Shown: piece by piece, positions 9,261-18,584 of the stretch
Numbering within the stretch: the stretch's first letter is position 1
Layout: each line of letters begins with the position of its first letter
Source of the DNA: a bacterium
Lineage (GTDB): Bacteria; Myxococcota; UBA727; JAUIJE01
Direction: 5' to 3'
Length of the DNA: 64,000 nucleotides
Assembly (NCBI GenBank): GCA_030431455.1
Contig: JAUIJE010000006.1
Span: 62,001-126,000, forward strand
Made by a program: the position numbers and the translations under genes
Notes under the pieces: model-generated
What the model was told of the DNA's origin: nothing
What the model saw: the letters and a program-made list of their open reading frames with translations, nothing else
Database searches by the model: none

Positions 9261-12200
9261 TTGGCGATCAATCGCGACAAGGTGAACGCTGCGGCGAGCA
9301 AGCTTCTCCAGCAGGGGAAGTACGATAAGGCCATCGCCGAGCTGAATCGTCTGGTCGATGACGATCCGAAGGACGTGCGCACGCTCCTCAAGCTCGGCGA
9401 CACCTACGTCAAGGTCGGCAAAAAGAATTCCGCGATCCAGTCGTACCAGCGGGTCGCGAACATCTACAGCGACCAGGGTTTCTACCTCAAGGCCGTCGCG
9501 GTGTTTAAGCAGATGCTCCGCGTCGACAGCAAGCTCCCCGAGGTGCATCTGCAGCTGGCCGAGATGTACCAGCAGCTCGGCCTGCACTCCGACAGCATGC
9601 AGCACTTCCAGCAGGTGGCGGTGTTCTACGAGCAGCAGGGGCGCTCCGACGAGGCCCTCGGGGTGCTCAAAAAGATGGTCGACCTCGACCCCGACAACCT
9701 CCCGAGCCGCATCAAGCTCGCCGAGCTCTTCGCCCAGCAGGGGCGCTCGGCCGAGGCGGTGCAGGAGTTCCGGTCGGCGGCCGACTACCTGAAGTCGCAA
9801 GAGCGCATGGACGATTTTGTGCGCGTGGCCGAGCGGCTCGTCTACTTCGACCCCTCGGCCATCGAGGTCACCCGCGAGCTCGCCGACATCTACCTCGAGC
9901 GCGGCGAGCACAAGCTCGCCCTCGGCAAGCTGCAGATTTGTTTCAAGGCCGACCCCCGCAACGTCGACACATTGGGTCTCATCGCCCAGGCGTTCATGGG
10001 CATGCAGCAGATCCCCAAGACCATCTCGGTGTACAAAGAGATGGCCCGCATCTACGAATCGCAAGGGCGCGTCGTCGACGCCGAGCAGTGTTGGCACCAG
10101 GTCAAGGCCCTGGCCCCCGACGACGCGGAGATGCTGCAAGCGCTCGGGCTGGCCGCCACCGCGGCCCCGTCCCCGTCGCCCGCGCCCACGCCCGCGCCCC
10201 GGGCCGCCGCCCCGGCCGCGCCCGCGGTGCCGCCCGGGCCGCCCCCCCATCCGGACGCCGACCAGATCGCGCGGTTGTTGACCGAGACCGACGTCTACCT
10301 GAAGTACGGCCTGAAGAACAAAGCCCTCGAGCACCTCCAAAAGGTCTTCGCCCTCGACCCCGACCACATCGACGCGCACGAGAAGCTGCGCGACGTGTAC
10401 CAGCAGCTCGGCGATCGCCAGGCCCTGATCCGGGAGCTGCGCGTGCTCGTCGAGCTCGGGGGCCAACAGGGCGATCCCCGCTTGCCGGGTTGGCAACAAG
10501 AGCTCGCCGGGCTCAACCAGCCGCCCCCCCTCGAGGCCGACGAGGAGGAGTTCGGGGGGGAGCTGCTCATCGACCCCATGGTCTCCGACGAGCCCCTCGA
10601 CGGGATGTCCCCCGGCTTGACCTTGCCCCCCGACGAGGGCCCCATCGGGATGGACGACGACGCCATCCAGCTCACCGACGAGGCGGTGAGCAGCGACCTC
10701 AGCGAAGAGTTCATCCTCGACGAGGACTCCGTGATCGAGATGGCCGAGATTCACGAGGTCGACGACGACGTACAGTCCATCGACTACGCGGCGGCGATTC
10801 CCTCTCGGCCCCCCACCGCCCCCCACACCAACATCAGCTACTCCGAGGACAGCCTCGACGACGAGCTCGCGGCCGCGGCCAGCGCGGCGGTGGAGGCGCT
10901 GGAGGGGGACTTCGAGTTCGCCGACGAGCTGTCCGCGGCCGAGGTCGAACCCGAGCCCGCCGTCGATCCCCCCGCGTCGCCGCGGGCGCCTTCACAGGCC
11001 GGGCTCGACCAGCTCCCCCCGGAGTTTTCCGCCCCCGACCTGCCCGACGGCGCCCAGCTCCCCGACGCCTACGCCGCCACCGAGATCATGAGCCTGTCGC
11101 CCACCGACCTCGAGGAGATGCGGGCGTTCGTGGCCGACGCCAAGCGGCGCGGGCCGTCCCCGGGGCCCAAGACCGAAGCCCCCCTCACCCCCGCCCAGCA
11201 GGTCCCGGCCGGGCTCGACCTCGCCGCCGACGAGGGATTTGGCGAGGCGACCTTGGCCATGGCCATGGAGGGCGGGTACCAGGCGAGCTCGGCGGCGGGG
11301 CCCGGGGCGCTGACCCCCGAGGAGGAGGCCGAGGCGGACGCGATTCTCGCCGAGGCCAGCGCCTTCGAGAACGGATTCTCCTACGCGGATAGATCCAGTG
11401 ACATGGGGGCTCCCCTGGAGTCGGCCAGCGGGGAGGCGGCGTCTCCCGCCGCCGAAATGTCACTGGACGATCACGCGGCCGGGTTCGAGGATGGCGACCC
11501 CCTCGAGCCCATGGGCGACGACGACCCCTTCGCCGGGGTTGGCGACGACGACCTCGACGCCATGCTTGACGGCGCCACCGTCGGGGCCGACCGCGTGGCC
11601 GCCTTCGAAGACGACCTGGGGGTCCCCGACCTCCCCGAACCCTTCCCCCCCGAAGAGGAGCCCGCCACCTCGGGGAGCGACCCGTTCGCCCCCCAGACCA
11701 CCGCGGCCCAGCCCATGGTCCCCGCCGACGAGTCCATGGCCCAGAAGCTCGGCACCACCGACGCGGCCCGGGGCTTCGAGGACGACATCGCGGCGAGCTT
11801 CTTCCCCGACGAACTCGAAGAGGCCGAATTCTTCATCAAGCAGGGCATCCTCGACGAGGCCAAAGAAATCCTCGACGAGATTGTCGACTCCCTCCCCGAT
11901 GAGTCCCCCCGGGTGTCCCACATGCTCGCCCGCATCGCGGCCCAAGAGGCGGGCGAGCCCGAGCCCCCGGCGCCGTGGGAGCAGGACCTCATCCAATCGG
12001 TCCAAGAAGAAATCGGCGACATGGACCTCGAGGCCTGGGGCGAGGAGATGTCCGCGGTCACCGAGCAGGTGTCCGTCGACGAGGTGCTCAGCCAGTTCAA
12101 AGAAGGGGTCAAAAAGCAGGTCGACGAGAACGACGCCGAGACCCACTACAGCCTGGGCATCGCCTACCGCGAAATGGGACTGTATGACGACGCGGTGGGG

Positions 12201-12584
12201 GAGTTCGAGATCGCCACTCGGGTGGCCCAGAAGGCCCCCGACGCGTTCCACCTCATCGGGCTGACCCGGGCCGACCAGGGCCGCCCCGACGAGGCGCTCG
12301 CCGCGTTTGACAATGCTCTTGAGTTCAATCATCTCGCCCCCAAGCCCCGCGCGGCCAACGAGTACCACCGCGGGCTGTGCCTGGCCCAGCTCGGGCGGCA
12401 CCACGACGCGCTGGAGGCCTTTACCCGGGCCCGCGACCTCGGCACCGACCTGCCCGATGTCGAGATGCACCTTCAGCAAGCCAAGGACCGCGCCGGGGCC
12501 AACGGGCACGGCGGTTCTTCCTCCCACCGGGCTCCGCTCTCCGACGAGAGCGAGCGCCGCAAAAAGAACATCGACTACCTGTAA
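9261..12584 (+). CDS. Large tetratricopeptide-repeat protein with acidic linker
   Basis: An 1107-residue cytoplasmic protein with no signal or membrane segment. Residues 1-300 hold consecutive TPR units (for example KYDKAIAELNRLVDDDPKD). One more unit follows a Pro/Ala linker at about 315-380 (NKALEHLQKVFALDPDHID). Residues 400-850 are a long, low-complexity Asp/Glu/Pro-rich region. A second TPR block fills about 860-1080, ending KKNIDYL. TPR arrays mediate protein assembly, and similar TPR-acidic-TPR proteins are common in myxobacteria. The start is TTG with a GGAG about 5 bases upstream. The next gene, 94 bases on, is an ExeA-like ATPase, so the two may form a unit. The specific role is unknown. 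Confidence 0.8.
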   Translation: MAINRDKVNAAASKLLQQGKYDKAIAELNRLVDDDPKDVRTLLKLGDTYVKVGKKNSAIQSYQRVANIYSDQGFYLKAVAVFKQMLRVDSKLPEVHLQLAEMYQQLGLHSDSMQHFQQVAVFYEQQGRSDEALGVLKKMVDLDPDNLPSRIKLAELFAQQGRSAEAVQEFRSAADYLKSQERMDDFVRVAERLVYFDPSAIEVTRELADIYLERGEHKLALGKLQICFKADPRNVDTLGLIAQAFMGMQQIPKTISVYKEMARIYESQGRVVDAEQCWHQVKALAPDDAEMLQALGLAATAAPSPSPAPTPAPRAAAPAAPAVPPGPPPHPDADQIARLLTETDVYLKYGLKNKALEHLQKVFALDPDHIDAHEKLRDVYQQLGDRQALIRELRVLVELGGQQGDPRLPGWQQELAGLNQPPPLEADEEEFGGELLIDPMVSDEPLDGMSPGLTLPPDEGPIGMDDDAIQLTDEAVSSDLSEEFILDEDSVIEMAEIHEVDDDVQSIDYAAAIPSRPPTAPHTNISYSEDSLDDELAAAASAAVEALEGDFEFADELSAAEVEPEPAVDPPASPRAPSQAGLDQLPPEFSAPDLPDGAQLPDAYAATEIMSLSPTDLEEMRAFVADAKRRGPSPGPKTEAPLTPAQQVPAGLDLAADEGFGEATLAMAMEGGYQASSAAGPGALTPEEEAEADAILAEASAFENGFSYADRSSDMGAPLESASGEAASPAAEMSLDDHAAGFEDGDPLEPMGDDDPFAGVGDDDLDAMLDGATVGADRVAAFEDDLGVPDLPEPFPPEEEPATSGSDPFAPQTTAAQPMVPADESMAQKLGTTDAARGFEDDIAASFFPDELEEAEFFIKQGILDEAKEILDEIVDSLPDESPRVSHMLARIAAQEAGEPEPPAPWEQDLIQSVQEEIGDMDLEAWGEEMSAVTEQVSVDEVLSQFKEGVKKQVDENDAETHYSLGIAYREMGLYDDAVGEFEIATRVAQKAPDAFHLIGLTRADQGRPDEALAAFDNALEFNHLAPKPRAANEYHRGLCLAQLGRHHDALEAFTRARDLGTDLPDVEMHLQQAKDRAGANGHGGSSSHRAPLSDESERRKKNIDYL

Positions 12585-12678
12585 TGACCCACCTGGATTC
12601 CCCCCTGTGCTTTGGTTTCGACCCCGGACGTGTCGATGGCGGGGCAGGGTGCATGGCCGGGCGACGTAGGGGCGACGG

Positions 12679-13638
12679 ATGAATTTTCTCGATTTCTACG
12701 GCATGGCCCAAGAGCCGTTCTCCAACGCGCCGGTGAGCCGTTTTTATTACAACAGCCGCCAGCACGCCGAGGCGCTCACCCGCCTCACCTACGCCGCGGA
12801 CAGCATGAAGGGCCTGGCCGTGCTCGTCGGCCAAATCGGCGCGGGCAAGACCACGTTGGCGCGGCGCATGCTCGACGCGCTCCCCGAGGACAAGTTCGAG
12901 GCGGCGCTGTTGGTGATCGTGCACAGCGGCATCACCGCCAACTGGCTCTTGCGCCGCATCGCCTTGCAGCTTGGGGTGCAAGCCCCCGCCACCGAGAAGC
13001 TCACCCTCCTCGGGCAGCTCTACCAGCGCCTGGTGCAAATCTATGAGCAGGGCAAAAAGGCCGTGGTCCTCATCGACGAAGCCCAGATGCTCCAGACCCG
13101 TGAGCTGATGGAAGAGTTCCGCGGGCTGCTCAACCTCGAGGTGCCCGAGCGCAAGCTGGTGTCGTTTGTGTTCTTTGGTCTGCCCGAGATCGAACAGAAC
13201 CTCACCCTCGACCCGCCGTTGGCCCAGCGCGTGGCGGTGCGGGTGCGGCTCGAGCCCTTCGACCGCGACGCGACCCAGGCCTACATCAAACACCGCCTGC
13301 GGTTGGCCGGGGCGTCGCGCATGTTGTTCGACGAGCCCGCCATCGACGTCATCCATCAATCGTCGGGGGGCATTCCCCGGGTGATCAACACCCTGTGCGA
13401 CAACGCCCTGCTCGAGGGATACCTCGGCCGCGCCGACGTCATCGATGGCCCCACGATGCAAAAGGTCGCCGAGAACCTCCAACTCACCACCGGCGCGGCC
13501 GCGGTCGCCACCGCCCACACCGCGGCTTATGTGCCCGGCGGCGACGAGGCCCGGCCCCGCCCGGTGATGCCCGCGCGTCGACGACGGCTGGACATGCGCG
13601 CCATCGACCAGATGCTCTCCGGCCTGTCCAAAAGCTGA
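12679..13638 (+). CDS. ExeA/GspA-like AAA ATPase
   Basis: A 319-residue ATPase. MNFLDFYGMAQEPFSNAP is the typical ExeA N-terminus. Walker A is GQIGAGKT (about 53-60) and Walker B is VVLIDEAQ (about 129-136). The C-terminal lid contains SGGIPRVINTLCDNALLEGY, a hallmark of the ExeA/GspA group. In type II secretion systems ExeA helps place the secretin through the cell wall, but those proteins carry a transmembrane and peptidoglycan-binding C-terminal part. This one ends soon after the ATPase core, so it resembles the short cytoplasmic ExeA-like ATPases that often accompany exopolysaccharide or secretion genes. It sits between the TPR gene and a polysaccharide deacetylase gene (2-base gap), consistent with an envelope-related operon. 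Confidence 0.85.
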   Translation: MNFLDFYGMAQEPFSNAPVSRFYYNSRQHAEALTRLTYAADSMKGLAVLVGQIGAGKTTLARRMLDALPEDKFEAALLVIVHSGITANWLLRRIALQLGVQAPATEKLTLLGQLYQRLVQIYEQGKKAVVLIDEAQMLQTRELMEEFRGLLNLEVPERKLVSFVFFGLPEIEQNLTLDPPLAQRVAVRVRLEPFDRDATQAYIKHRLRLAGASRMLFDEPAIDVIHQSSGGIPRVINTLCDNALLEGYLGRADVIDGPTMQKVAENLQLTTGAAAVATAHTAAYVPGGDEARPRPVMPARRRRLDMRAIDQMLSGLSKS

Positions 13639-13640
13639 TC

Positions 13641-14549
13641 GTGCTGCGTCGCGTCCTCGCGGAGGCCAAGGCCCAAGGGCTCGAACCCGTGGCCAACCGG
13701 CTGCCCCGGCGCCTCCTGCGCGGGGTGCTCGCCCAGGCCACCCGCGGGCTCTCGGTGGGGGTGTGTCTGCACCGCGTGCTGCCCGCGCCCCGTCCCTTCA
13801 TGTTGAGCCCGGGCCTGGCCCACACCGAACAAGAACTCGACGCGTTTTTGGACCTGTTCCGGGACATCCCCGAGCGGCTGTGCATGACCTTCGACGACGG
13901 GTACGACGACGCCCGCCGCTACATCGCGGCCCGGGCCCCGCGGCACCCGGCGGTGCGGTTCTTTTTTATGGTCTGCCCGGACAAGACCGAGCGCCGCTTC
14001 GGCTTCGCCTGGGACAGCTGGGTCACCGACGGCCAGGACCGGGACGAGGGGGCCTTTCAGCAACAGTGGAGAGCCAGCCTCGACCTCACCGCCGAGCACA
14101 GCGGCACCCGGGAAGGGGTGGGCGACCTCGACCACTACCGGCTCGCCACCGTCGACGACGTCCGGGCGCTGGGCGCGCTGCCCAATGTCGCGCTGGGCAA
14201 CCACACCGATCACCACATCCCCACCGCCTGGCTCACCGACGACGAACTCGCGCACGAGCTGCGGGCGTCCCAAGCCCGCTTCACCCGGTTGTTCGGGCCG
14301 CCGCGTCATTTTGCGTTCCCCTTCGGCACCGAGACCTACGTGCGGGCCCGCGACATCGACCTTGCCGTGACATTGTGCGCGGGCACGGTGTGGACGGTGG
14401 ACACCGCCCCCATCGACGGGGGCCGGGTGTGGGCGCGGTTCGCGTGGGCGTCGGACGAGTACTCCCCCGCGGCCATGGCCCTGTACATCGCCATGAAGTG
14501 TGTGCAGCACAAAGCGGGGGCGCGGCCCGACACCGCGTACCCCGCCTGA
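13641..14549 (+). CDS. Polysaccharide deacetylase (NodB-type) family protein
   Basis: A 302-residue protein with the NodB motif 1 MTFDDGYDD (catalytic base and metal Asp) and a downstream GNHTDHHIP that supplies the HxxxH-type metal ligands. The strand HFAFPFGTET matches motif 3. Carbohydrate esterase family 4 enzymes remove N-acetyl (or O-acetyl) groups from glycans in or outside the envelope. No clear signal peptide is visible, so it may act in the cytoplasm like some lipid-linked sugar deacetylases. GTG at 13641 is the chosen start because it lies 2 bases after the ATPase stop. Coupling with the ExeA-like gene supports an exopolysaccharide or cell-wall role. Substrate unknown. Confidence 0.82.
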   Translation: MLRRVLAEAKAQGLEPVANRLPRRLLRGVLAQATRGLSVGVCLHRVLPAPRPFMLSPGLAHTEQELDAFLDLFRDIPERLCMTFDDGYDDARRYIAARAPRHPAVRFFFMVCPDKTERRFGFAWDSWVTDGQDRDEGAFQQQWRASLDLTAEHSGTREGVGDLDHYRLATVDDVRALGALPNVALGNHTDHHIPTAWLTDDELAHELRASQARFTRLFGPPRHFAFPFGTETYVRARDIDLAVTLCAGTVWTVDTAPIDGGRVWARFAWASDEYSPAAMALYIAMKCVQHKAGARPDTAYPA

Positions 14550-14560
14550 GCCTGCGGTAA

Positions 14561-14584
14561 AAAGTTAGCCGTTCGGTAAACTTT
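14561..14584. promoter_or_regulatory. Inverted-repeat operator upstream of arsR-type gene
   Basis: Two 10-base arms (AAAGTTAGCC and GGTAAACTTT) match at 8 of 10 positions as an inverted repeat around a 4-base centre (GTTC). The half-site AGTTAGCC recurs at 14615-14622, overlapping the -10 region and reaching almost to the start codon. This layout fits autoregulation by the ArsR-family repressor encoded next. Confidence 0.6.
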
Positions 14585-14587
14585 GCC

Positions 14588-14616
14588 TTGACCCGCTGTT
14601 TCACGCGGTCTAATAG
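14588..14616 (+). promoter_or_regulatory. Sigma70-type promoter of the arsR/AHSA1 operon
   Basis: TTGACC (14588-14593) and TAATAG (14611-14616) are separated by exactly 17 bases, the best promoter match in the window. The -10 ends only 8 bases before the ATG at 14625, so transcription would start at or within a few bases of the start codon. No Shine-Dalgarno is present, which suggests a leaderless transcript. Confidence 0.65.
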
Positions 14617-14624
14617 TTAGCCAT

Positions 14625-14975
14625 ATGGAAAACCAAGCGTTGGGCCCGCCGGCCGACCTGGACGCGCTGTACCACGCGATGTCGGACCCGACCCGGCGCG
14701 CGGTGGTGGAGCAGCTGGTGGCGGGACCGGCCGCGGTGAGCGAACTCGCCGGGCCTTTGCCGATCTCGTTGCCCACCTTCCTCAAGCACCTCAAGGTGCT
14801 TGAGCGCAGTGGCATTGTACGCACCGAAAAGCAGGGCCGGGTCCGGACCTGCCACCTCCAACCCGAACGCCTCGGCCCCGCCGAGGACTGGTTCGCCTCG
14901 CAACGCCGGCGCATGGAGCGCCGCCTCGATCGCTTGGCCGACCTCGCCGAAGACCTCGAAAGGAACCCGCAATGA
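14625..14975 (+). CDS. ArsR-family winged-helix transcriptional regulator
   Basis: A 116-residue DNA-binding protein. ALYHAMSDPTRRAVVEQL is the family's N-terminal helix signature. The recognition helix region is SLPTFLKHLKVLERSGIV, followed by the wing (RTEKQGRVRTCHL). No Cys cluster for metal sensing is seen, so it belongs to the non-metal ArsR group usually paired with an AHSA1/START-type protein, which is exactly what follows with a 4-base ATGA overlap. It probably represses its own operon through the inverted repeat at 14561-14584. The ligand is unknown. Confidence 0.92.
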   Translation: MENQALGPPADLDALYHAMSDPTRRAVVEQLVAGPAAVSELAGPLPISLPTFLKHLKVLERSGIVRTEKQGRVRTCHLQPERLGPAEDWFASQRRRMERRLDRLADLAEDLERNPQ

Positions 14976-15433
14976 CCGTGCAACACGACAGCTTCACCCT
15001 CACCCGCGACATCGCCGCCTCCCCCGCCACCGTGTTCGCGGCGTGGGCAAAGCCAGCGCTCAAGCGCAAATGGTTCGTCGACACCGACGGACCCGGCTGG
15101 TCCACCGCGGAATACGCCCTCGACTTTTCGGTCGGAGGCCGCGAGGTCGGTCGCTTCGTGCGCGCCGAGGGGCCGGGCGCGGGCGAACACCAAAACGTGA
15201 GCACCTACCTCGACATCGTCGACGACGAGCGCATCGTGTACGCCTACACCATGGCCCAAGACGGCCGCGTACACTCCGCGTCGTTGGTCACGGTGCTGCT
15301 CGCGCCCAAGGACGGCGGCACCCGCCTGACCTTCATCGAACAGGGGGCGTACTTCGCGCCCACGGACGGGGCCGCGGGCCGCGCCGCGGGCTGGACGTCG
15401 CTGCTCGACCACCTCGTGCACACCGTGAGCTGA
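14972..15433 (+). CDS. SRPBCC/AHSA1 (START-like) domain protein
   Basis: A 153-residue single-domain protein. The start LTRDIAASPATVFAAWAKP and the KWFVDTDGPGW segment match the AHSA1 family, and GTRLTFIEQGAYF is the typical late strand. The fold is a helix-grip cavity that binds hydrophobic ligands. Family members next to ArsR regulators are common and are thought to respond to or modify small molecules. The gene overlaps arsR by 4 bases, so the two are translationally coupled and share the promoter at 14588. No enzyme activity can be assigned. Confidence 0.9.
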   Translation: MTVQHDSFTLTRDIAASPATVFAAWAKPALKRKWFVDTDGPGWSTAEYALDFSVGGREVGRFVRAEGPGAGEHQNVSTYLDIVDDERIVYAYTMAQDGRVHSASLVTVLLAPKDGGTRLTFIEQGAYFAPTDGAAGRAAGWTSLLDHLVHTVS

Positions 15434-15505
15434 CCCGCCGCGGATTTTGCACGAGGGGCGCGGGGGCCCGGCTATGCTCCGGGCCCCGTCCGCCCTGGAG
15501 CCCGC

Positions 15506-16597
15506 ATGCGCCCCCTCTTGTCCCTCTGGTTGTTCGCCGCGGCGTCGGCGCTCGCGCCGGCGTGCGCCACCTCGTCGGCCGCCGGGCCGGCCCCGTCCAC
15601 CGACGCGCCCCCGGCCGCCGCTGTCGACGACCCCGCGTCCCCCGCGGCCGCGCCCCCCGACGACCCCGCGCCGGCGCGGGCCTGGCCCGCGGGCCTGGCG
15701 TTCTGGCAGGCCGCGGATGGGGCGTGCGCCCTGATGCTCAGGCCCCACGACGGCGGCGAGACCCGGCCGCTGTTTGCCCTCGCGTCCTGTCCGCGCACGT
15801 ACGCCCTCGACGCGGTGGGCGGCCGCCTCTTGTCCCTCGACGACGAGGACACGGTGTGGTTGCGGACCCCAGGCGCGGACCCGGTGCCGCTCGGGACCGT
15901 GGCCGGGGCCCAGGACGTGTACTTCGCCAAAGGCAGCCGGACCCCCCGGGTCACGGCGTTGGCCACGGCCGGCATCGACTTTTCCCCGTCCCAGGGCGCG
16001 GACGAGATGACGGTCCACGTCGAGGTCACCGAAGGCGGGCACACCCAGGGCTACGACAATGTATTTGCACCGCCCTGGGGGGTGTGGGCCATGGCCCGGG
16101 CCTACGAAGCGCGCGCGGACGGCTTGGCCCTGTTGCAGGCGGTGCCCACCAAGACCGACGCCGGCGACACCCCCGGCCTGTCCGCGCTCGACGCCGCGCA
16201 CCTCGCGCGCGATGCCCAAAGCGCCCAAGGGGGCGATGCCCGGTGCGCTGACCCGTCGCCCGTGACCGAGGACGCCGCCGCGCGGTTTCGGGGGGCGATG
16301 AAGCTCGCGGCCGAGGCCGAAGTCGACGGGTGCGGCCTCGGGCCGAAGACGTTGATGTACGCGGTGGAGTGGGGCGACGCCCCGCACCCGTGGGCCCCGT
16401 TCGCGTTGTGTGACGAGGCCGGCTGTGCGCGGTTGCCGGTGGGCGAGGGGCAGTACGGGGTGCTCAGCGCGGGCGAATACGTGCTGTTTGCGCCGTCGTT
16501 GCCGTCGGACGAGACCTTGCTCTTCTCCGCGTCAGCCAAAAATCCGGCCCAAGCGATCTGGCGGGGCCAGGTCGAGAGCGCGACCCTGTTGCCCTGA
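15506..16597 (+). CDS. Putative lipoprotein of unknown function
   Basis: A 363-residue protein with a signal peptide (MRPLLSLWLFAAASALAPAC) whose Cys at about 20 could be lipidated, although the box APAC is not canonical. A Pro/Ala/Asp-rich linker (about 22-55) precedes the folded part. Residues 60-200 contain beta-strand patterns such as GRLLSLDDEDTVWLRTPG that resemble propeller repeats, but no family is recognised. Three or four Cys in the C-terminal half (for example CDEAGCARL) could form disulfides. It stands alone between the AHSA1 gene and a convergent amidase gene that ends 4 bases away. Confidence 0.6.
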   Translation: MRPLLSLWLFAAASALAPACATSSAAGPAPSTDAPPAAAVDDPASPAAAPPDDPAPARAWPAGLAFWQAADGACALMLRPHDGGETRPLFALASCPRTYALDAVGGRLLSLDDEDTVWLRTPGADPVPLGTVAGAQDVYFAKGSRTPRVTALATAGIDFSPSQGADEMTVHVEVTEGGHTQGYDNVFAPPWGVWAMARAYEARADGLALLQAVPTKTDAGDTPGLSALDAAHLARDAQSAQGGDARCADPSPVTEDAAARFRGAMKLAAEAEVDGCGLGPKTLMYAVEWGDAPHPWAPFALCDEAGCARLPVGEGQYGVLSAGEYVLFAPSLPSDETLLFSASAKNPAQAIWRGQVESATLLP

Positions 16598-16601
16598 GAG
16601 C

Positions 16602-18335
16602 TCAGGCGTCGCCCTCGTCCGCGAGGGCGTGGGCGATCTGCAGCAGCAACGCGTCGGCCCCGTCGTTGGCGGAAAATTGCAGGCCGATGGGCAAGCCCGC
16701 GTCCGACCAGCCCGCGGGCACCGAGATCGCCGGGTTGCCGGAGGCGTTCTGCAATGGGGTATAGCCGACGAGGTCGAGCAAACCCTCGATCATCTCCGCG
16801 TAGGTGTGATCGGCGGACAGCTCCCCGAGGCGCGGGGCGTCGCCGGTCACGGTGGGGTTGAGCATGAGGTCGAACTCCTCGAACACCTCGTCGTATTTGT
16901 CGTCGTGTTTGTGGTTGAGGCGGGTGGCGCTGAGGAGCTTGGCCCGGGCGACCTCGAGCAGGCTGAGATCGGCCAAGCCTTGGCTGAAGGTCTCGAGCTT
17001 GGTGTGGTCGGTGGCGTCGTTCTTGCGCAGCTTGCGCCGGGTGCCCCAGGCGATGAGGCGGTAGACGTTGAGGAAGTCGTTGACGAACTGTTGGGTGTAG
17101 GGCTGTTCGATCTCCTCGACGACGTGGCCCATGGCGCGGAGGCGATCGACCATCTCGAGGGTGGCCTTTTTGACCTCGGGCTCGGCTTGGCCCCCGATGG
17201 GATCGACGTAGTAGCCGATCTTGAGGGGGCGGGTGGGGGGCCCGTCGACGAGACCGAGGGGGGCCATGCCGTGGGCTTGGCCGCGGTCGAGGTACTGCAT
17301 GGCTTTGGCCATGTCCCGGACGTCCCGGGCCATCACCCCGGGGGTGTTGATCAACACCGGGAGGTCTTCGGCCCCGTCGAGGAGGGTGAGCCGGCGCCGG
17401 GTGGGTTTGATCCCGAGGATGCCGGTGAGCGACGCGGGCACCCGGCACGACCCGCCCCCGTCGGTGCCGTGGCCGAAGGGCACAACCCCCGCGGCCACCG
17501 CCACCGCGCTGCCCCCCGACGAGCCGCCCGCGGTGTACGCGGGGTTGTGCGGGTTGACGGTGGGCCGGCCGCCTTCGGGTTCGGTCACGCCGTTGAAGCC
17601 AAACTCGCTGCTGGTGGAGACGAAGATCGGAATGATGCCCAGGTCGAGGTAGTCCTGGACGTGGGGGGCGTTTTCTTTGGCCGGCACCCGGGGCACGGCG
17701 CGGCTGCCGTAGCTGGTGGGGGCACCTTTGAGTTTGGCGTTGGCCTTGATGGTCATGGGCACGCCGGCGAAGGGGGTGTCGAAGTCGCCGGCCGCGTCCA
17801 TCGCCGCGGCTTGGGCCAAAGCCTCGTCGAAGAGCGCGTGATCGATCATGCCGAGGTGCTCGCCGGCCTGCGCGCGGCGAATGGCCGAGGACACGACCTC
17901 GGTGACGGTGACCGCGCGGTCTTTGATCATCTGCGCGGTGTGGGTCGCGCTCCAGGTGCCGAGCTCGATGTCGCGCAGGCTGAGCATCTCGAGGCGCAGC
18001 GCGGCCATGCCCGGGACTTGTCGCAGCGCCGCCTGCACCGCGGGGTCGGCGAGGCGGGCGGCGCGGGTCACCGCGACCGCGCCGGTGCGCACCGCGAGCA
18101 CCGAGCCACCCCCCGCCGGGGCCGGGGCGCCCGGTTGGTGCGCGTCCACAAAGCCCCGGTGCGCGTCGTCCGACGGGGCCCAGCCCGGCGCGCCGGCCGG
18201 GGCGGGGGCCACCTCGGGGGCGGTCCCGCCGGGCCCAGGGACTGACGCGCCGGCCGGGGCACGGGGCGATCGCACGGGGGTCGAGGGGGTCGGGGGGATC
18301 GGCATCGCGTCTCCGGGGTGCGCCACATGCGCCAT
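16602..18335 (-). CDS. Amidase signature family protein
   Basis: A 577-residue amidase. The family signature GGSSGGSAVAVAAG with the following GTDGGGSCRVPAS provides the cis-Ser and catalytic Ser. The catalytic Lys lies in MTIKANAKLKGAP. These enzymes hydrolyse amide bonds of diverse small molecules, and some act as GatA-like subunits, but no GatB or GatC neighbour exists. The N-terminal 90 residues are Pro/Ala-rich and poorly conserved. ATG at 18335 or at 18305 (MPIPPTP) could be the start. C-terminal residues QNASGNPAISVPAGW are typical of amidases with broad substrates. The substrate is unknown. Confidence 0.9.
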   Translation of the reverse strand: MAHVAHPGDAMPIPPTPSTPVRSPRAPAGASVPGPGGTAPEVAPAPAGAPGWAPSDDAHRGFVDAHQPGAPAPAGGGSVLAVRTGAVAVTRAARLADPAVQAALRQVPGMAALRLEMLSLRDIELGTWSATHTAQMIKDRAVTVTEVVSSAIRRAQAGEHLGMIDHALFDEALAQAAAMDAAGDFDTPFAGVPMTIKANAKLKGAPTSYGSRAVPRVPAKENAPHVQDYLDLGIIPIFVSTSSEFGFNGVTEPEGGRPTVNPHNPAYTAGGSSGGSAVAVAAGVVPFGHGTDGGGSCRVPASLTGILGIKPTRRRLTLLDGAEDLPVLINTPGVMARDVRDMAKAMQYLDRGQAHGMAPLGLVDGPPTRPLKIGYYVDPIGGQAEPEVKKATLEMVDRLRAMGHVVEEIEQPYTQQFVNDFLNVYRLIAWGTRRKLRKNDATDHTKLETFSQGLADLSLLEVARAKLLSATRLNHKHDDKYDEVFEEFDLMLNPTVTGDAPRLGELSADHTYAEMIEGLLDLVGYTPLQNASGNPAISVPAGWSDAGLPIGLQFSANDGADALLLQIAHALADEGDA

Positions 18336-18584
18336 GAGGTGTCCCCCATCAGTACCCGGCCCGCGGGGGGGACGAAAGAGCGCGGGGCCCGTTTAGGCGG
18401 GGATTCAGCGTTGCGGGCGCTTTTGTCGCAAAATGCTAAACAATGCCAATGCACAACGGGCGGCGCTTTGGGCCGTTCGCGGGCCCGGCCGCCCCCAGCG
18501 CGCGCGCGGGCCCCCGGCCCCCGCGCGAGATCTGGACGCGGGCCCGGGCTGGCGCGGCCGTGTACCCGCTGGTACGATGCGCGG

